From Telmatactis stephensoni (Eukaryota > Cnidaria > Anthozoa > Actiniaria > Isophelliidae), in assembly GCA_029948255.1 (NCBI GenBank), contig JALIZF010001829.1:1-64000 (forward strand): a DNA stretch of 64,000 nucleotides. The letters are read 5' to 3'. Below, one piece after another: positions 60,721 to 64,000 of the stretch. The notes beneath the pieces are model-generated. The model was given only the letters and a program-made list of their open reading frames with translations, ran no database searches and had not been told where the DNA came from. The position numbers and the translations under genes are program-made. Every line of letters starts with the position of its first letter. The stretch's first letter is position 1.

Positions 60721-62280
60721 TGGGCTACCTGTGGCTATTGGCATTGGGTGGTACAGATATCAGTGTGCATCTAATTATAGGCTGTTCAGCAGAAGTATTA
60801 AGTGAACTGTGGAATTTTGTTCCATGTTCTACAAATGAGCTTAAAGTTTCTGAATTCCAATACCGGGTAGATTTTATCACAGGAAAACAAAGAGAATACA
60901 AAGATATAGCACAGCAGCATTCTAATAAAGGACACAGGTTCCTTGAGGGTGAGGCATAGCAATTGCATTTCTAGCATGTGAATCAAATAGTTTTTACCAT
61001 CTGAGGTATAGTACATGGCCACAGTACTACAACCAATTGGTATTATGAATGAGGTATAATTTTGTGTGATGAAAGACTGCATTGTATATTATTTCACCAA
61101 TAATGTACAGCAATCAAAAGTTTCTAGTGTACAATAGTCACCGTAGCTTGGACTGTAGTCAATTTTATCTAAAGATAGTATTGAATATGGAAATTATTTT
61201 AATGTTTATAACATTAAAAATATTTGTCGGGACAGTCTAGATAAACTACCATACAGTTCATTACCAATGTTCATAAGTATTTGAACTGATGATGAAATAC
61301 CATTATTTCTGTGGGCAAATATTAGAGATGTAAGGGATATATCTACCTACACACAGCTGGGTACCTACATTCAACCTAAACAATAGCACATTGTCTTGAC
61401 TATAAGGTGCTTGGATACTGTCTAATGCGCTAGATCATAGGACCAGGAATTGTTTCTATATCACTTGACAGAATAAAATTAGTATGATTCATTCTGTGAT
61501 TCAAATTTTTATAAACAGATGACTTGTAGTTTTCCTTACATGCATGGAAATCATGTACTATACCCTTTATTAAGCATACTGGATTGTGATTATTCCTTGC
61601 TAAATTTTCACTTTACATTTGACTTTTCATACCTCCTATTCCATGTTATGTAATTTTTCTCAGTTAAGTTTACTCTTATGATGTGCAGTCATAATCCTAG
61701 AATATTTATTATTTTCCTGGATTTATTTATGAAGCTTGTAATTCTCTCGACTGGTATTCTGCTGGGTTCTCGATCATATACTCACGCATATACTCAGGAA
61801 ATATCACTGTTCAAAACAAGACTTTGAAAAAAAACAAAAGCTTTATTTCCATGTATATTTCTTAAATTTCTTATTGACAATAAAAGTTCTACGTCTAATG
61901 GAACTGTGTGTGGTTCCCGATAGATTCTAGAATGCTTTGGTGAGGTATATTTGCGTCGGCCCCGCGTCTTATTTCAAGTACGATCGATAAAGCTTTAAAA
62001 TCTTCTATGAATCAGCAAAATATTCAACAAGAAATCTCCTCTAGATTTGTAAACGGTAATTCTATCTGACATATGGAAAGAACAACAATAATCATGAAGA
62101 AAAAGGCTAAAAACTTACTTCGAAATCTCATGTCTAATGGCGGAGCTTGGTCACTTGAAGCACGCTTGAAGCACCCAGTAATGCATTGCGCGTGTACGGT
62201 ATTGCGCAAGAATGGCCATTTCTCGAGACGAAGACAGGAAAAAACGACAAAAAAAACAAAGGTAATTTTAGACTGGGCCT
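60721..62280. repeat. Local segmental duplication, unit 2
   Basis: Diverged second copy of 57510-60720, lacking the 59335 element (it keeps the empty site GGTTCCCGATAGATTC near 61913). Confidence 0.65.
62024..62131 (-). CDS. Signal-anchor-like short ORF, unit 2 copy
   Basis: MRFRSKFLAFFFMIIVVLSI followed by CQIELPFTNLEEISC and stop. A basic start plus a 15-residue hydrophobic run looks like an uncleaved signal anchor, as at the N-terminus of Golgi type II enzymes. No downstream exon was found. It may be a first exon or chance. Confidence 0.25.
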   Translation of the reverse strand: MRFRSKFLAFFFMIIVVLSICQIELPFTNLEEISC

Positions 62281-62461
62281 ACCACAGGTAGCCCAGTAAA
62301 AAACATCTCAAATTTTCAACTGGGCCTGGTAGCCCAGTAATTATTATATCAGACTACTGAGCCATTATAAAAAAAGCTTTTCTTGGCAGTCTCAGTTCTT
62401 ACTGATGGCAATTATATAAAATTACTTCTTCTCGTGGCTCTCGAGGCAACATCCTTATTCA

Positions 62462-62580
62462 ATAGGCCATTTGCATGATGGCGTCATATACTACAACTAT
62501 ACCAGAATGCTTTGCACACTTTCTTTTGTAAAAGCGCATTAGATCATATATATATGTATTTTGCGCTTTATAAATATTAA

Positions 62581-62628
<48 letters not shown>

Positions 62629-62758
62629 AAATAATTAGCACCAATTGTTCTACGTACTATTCTCAAAAGGGAATAAAAATCTGAATAAGAAAGAAAATTC
62701 GTAGAGTATTCTGGTAGTTGTAGTAAAATGACGCTATCGTGCAAATTAATGGCCTATT
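62462..62758. mobile_element. MITE with (TTA)n core
   Basis: Ends AATAGGCCATTTGCA and complement; inner inverted words include TACTACAACTATACCAGAAT. The centre contains (TTA)n at about 62581-62628. The same right end occurs at 56690-56785. Confidence 0.6.
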
Positions 62759-62894
62759 TAAAATACTTTCTTAAAAACTGTGCCGGGTACTTTCAATTGT
62801 TACTTAAACATTTCTTCACTAAACCTAAAATATGAGTATTACGACGATCCTCTAAACACTGTAATTTAAGATGGTTAATAGACGCTCTACTACA

Positions 62895-63440
62895 TTTAAA
62901 GTGCTACTCTGATCAAAAAACGGTGAAATTCTATTTCGCAGAAAATTTGTGAAATAAATCCTCAAGGGTCTATTGATCACCAGTTAAAATATCTTTTTGA
63001 TATTCAAAAGGGAAGTACTAGATTTTTAGCGTTCTTTTTAAGTGCCAGTGACGTCATCGACTTAACTCATGGATTCACTCCATACATTTCTTTGTATTTT
63101 GCAATCAAAATATCTCAGTGTAATTTTTTTCAATTGCAGATCACTGACCATGCAATTAATCCTTGACACATTAACTGCAAGAAAACTCTTAAGCAAAATT
63201 ATTAGCGCAGAAATGAATAGAATAATTCAAGTCATAAAATACAAAGAAATGTATGGAGTAAATCCATGAGTTAAGTCGATGACGTCACTGACATCTAAAA
63301 TGGACGCTAAAAATCTAGTACTTTCCTTTTGAATTCTAAAAAGATATTTTAACTGGTGATCAATAGTCCCTTGAAGATTTATTTCACAAAGTATCTGCTA
63401 AATAGAATGTCGCCGTTTTTTGATCAGAGTAGCACTTTAA
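62895..63440. mobile_element. Inverted-repeat element with ~200-bp arms
   Basis: Arms begin TTTAAAGTGCTACTCTGATC and end in the complement at 63440. Both arms carry a TGACGTCA-type word (63046-63055 and 63278-63287) and the word CATGGATT/AATCCATG. Only the unpaired centre (63120-63235) is single-copy. Confidence 0.62.
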
Positions 63441-63639
63441 CTATGATTTTCGAGGCCCACCTTTGCAACGATTCTAGCCTTTCTACATCTGCTTTATTAC
63501 AGCAGGCCCAAACAACATCACAGTCAGTCAAAAATGGGCAAAATTAACAATTTATACAACTCATGTACTGCATGTATAGTAAGATTGTCGCGCCATCCGT
63601 GTGTTATATCAGTTTAGAGCAAAATTACTTAAGAATTTG

Positions 63640-63952
63640 ACCACACACAAATAAAGGCAGCATACGACATAATTCTTATTGATTACAAAATTTTGAGAAA
63701 TAGTAGCCAACTTTGCAAAGTTAGCGACAAGCCGTCTTCTAGATCTGAAGTCAAGACGCAATTCAGCGTTGAGTTTAGTGCTCTCGTAATCATGTTGATT
63801 TCTTCATCGGTTGATAAGCTGATATGATGTCTTTTTCAATTTTTATCTAGGTTATTTTATCTTATAAGAATTATAGATTTATTATAATCGGTACTATAAT
63901 CATCACTTAATTCTCACTACCATGCAGTTCTAGTTAGCTTCTAGTTCGTGAT
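63640..63952 (-). other. 3' flank of receptor copy F
   Basis: Matches the region downstream of the stop in copies B-D, including GTCTTCT...GAAGTCAAGACG and TTTTATCTAGGTTATTTTATC, at the same distance from the stop. Confidence 0.65.
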
Positions 63953-64000
63953 TCAGAAAGGTCTGTAGCTGTAAGATGCATGGACGTCAGACGACTCAGG
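63953..64000 (-). CDS. Discoidin/Ig receptor copy F: last 15 codons
   Basis: Reverse strand reads PESSDVHASYSYRPF then TGA at 63955-63953. It aligns with the tails of copies B and D (SASYNYRPL). The flank at 63700-63950 matches the 3' flank of the other copies. The gene continues beyond the right edge, so the array does too. The final residue is F rather than L. Confidence 0.75.
   Translation of the reverse strand, partial: PESSDVHASYSYRPF

Overview
The window looks like nuclear DNA of a metazoan, most likely an anthozoan cnidarian such as a stony coral or sea anemone. This is an inference from AT-rich DNA, short exons with GT-AG introns, F5/8C and Ig domain exons, tRNA-derived SINEs and very many terminal-inverted-repeat (TIR) elements. 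No bacterial or viral gene organisation is visible.

The backbone is a tandem array of one gene family, all on the minus strand. Each gene encodes a type I membrane receptor: signal peptide, one or two F5/8 type C (discoidin) domains, two C2-type Ig domains, a Ser-rich stalk, one transmembrane helix and a short tail ending in YRPL or YRPF. Six members are visible. Copy A (1-7983) is cut by the left edge and peppered with single-base indels. Copy B (10507-20225, seven exons, 604 aa) and copy C (22750-44748, seven exons, 604 aa) are complete. Copy D (46900-51206, five exons, 446 aa) is complete with only one F5/8C domain. Copy E (about 56808-56928) is a broken tail-exon relic. Copy F (63953-64000) is the last 15 codons of a gene continuing past the right edge. 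A, B and the 3' half of C come from a recent tandem duplication with a period of about 12.2 kb; shared insertions show that D is an older branch.

Intron 1 of copy C has grown to 14.9 kb. It holds nested Helentron-like rolling-circle elements, a Mutator-like element with 9-bp target duplications, a near-identical 4,517-bp tandem duplication (33295-42328) and a second 9-bp-TSD element (42540-44361) carrying a decayed ORF. The other introns and spacers hold MITEs, fold-back elements, a Penelope-like inverted repeat with a hammerhead-like core, head-to-head tRNA-derived SINEs with (TTTC)n tails, and minisatellites.

From 51 to 64 kb the array decays into a mobile-element graveyard: TIR elements, a SINE inside a MITE, pentanucleotide satellites, a 1-kb TIR element with arrays of CGAGTTACGCG, and a local tandem duplication (57.5-62.3 kb).

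The most interesting signal is the receptor array itself. It shows variable domain number, a mosaic domain exon, a relic half-domain exon in an intron, exon-to-exon homogenisation and a cluster of amino-acid replacements in the second discoidin domain. This is the pattern expected of a recognition-receptor family, but no ligand or function can be read from the sequence.
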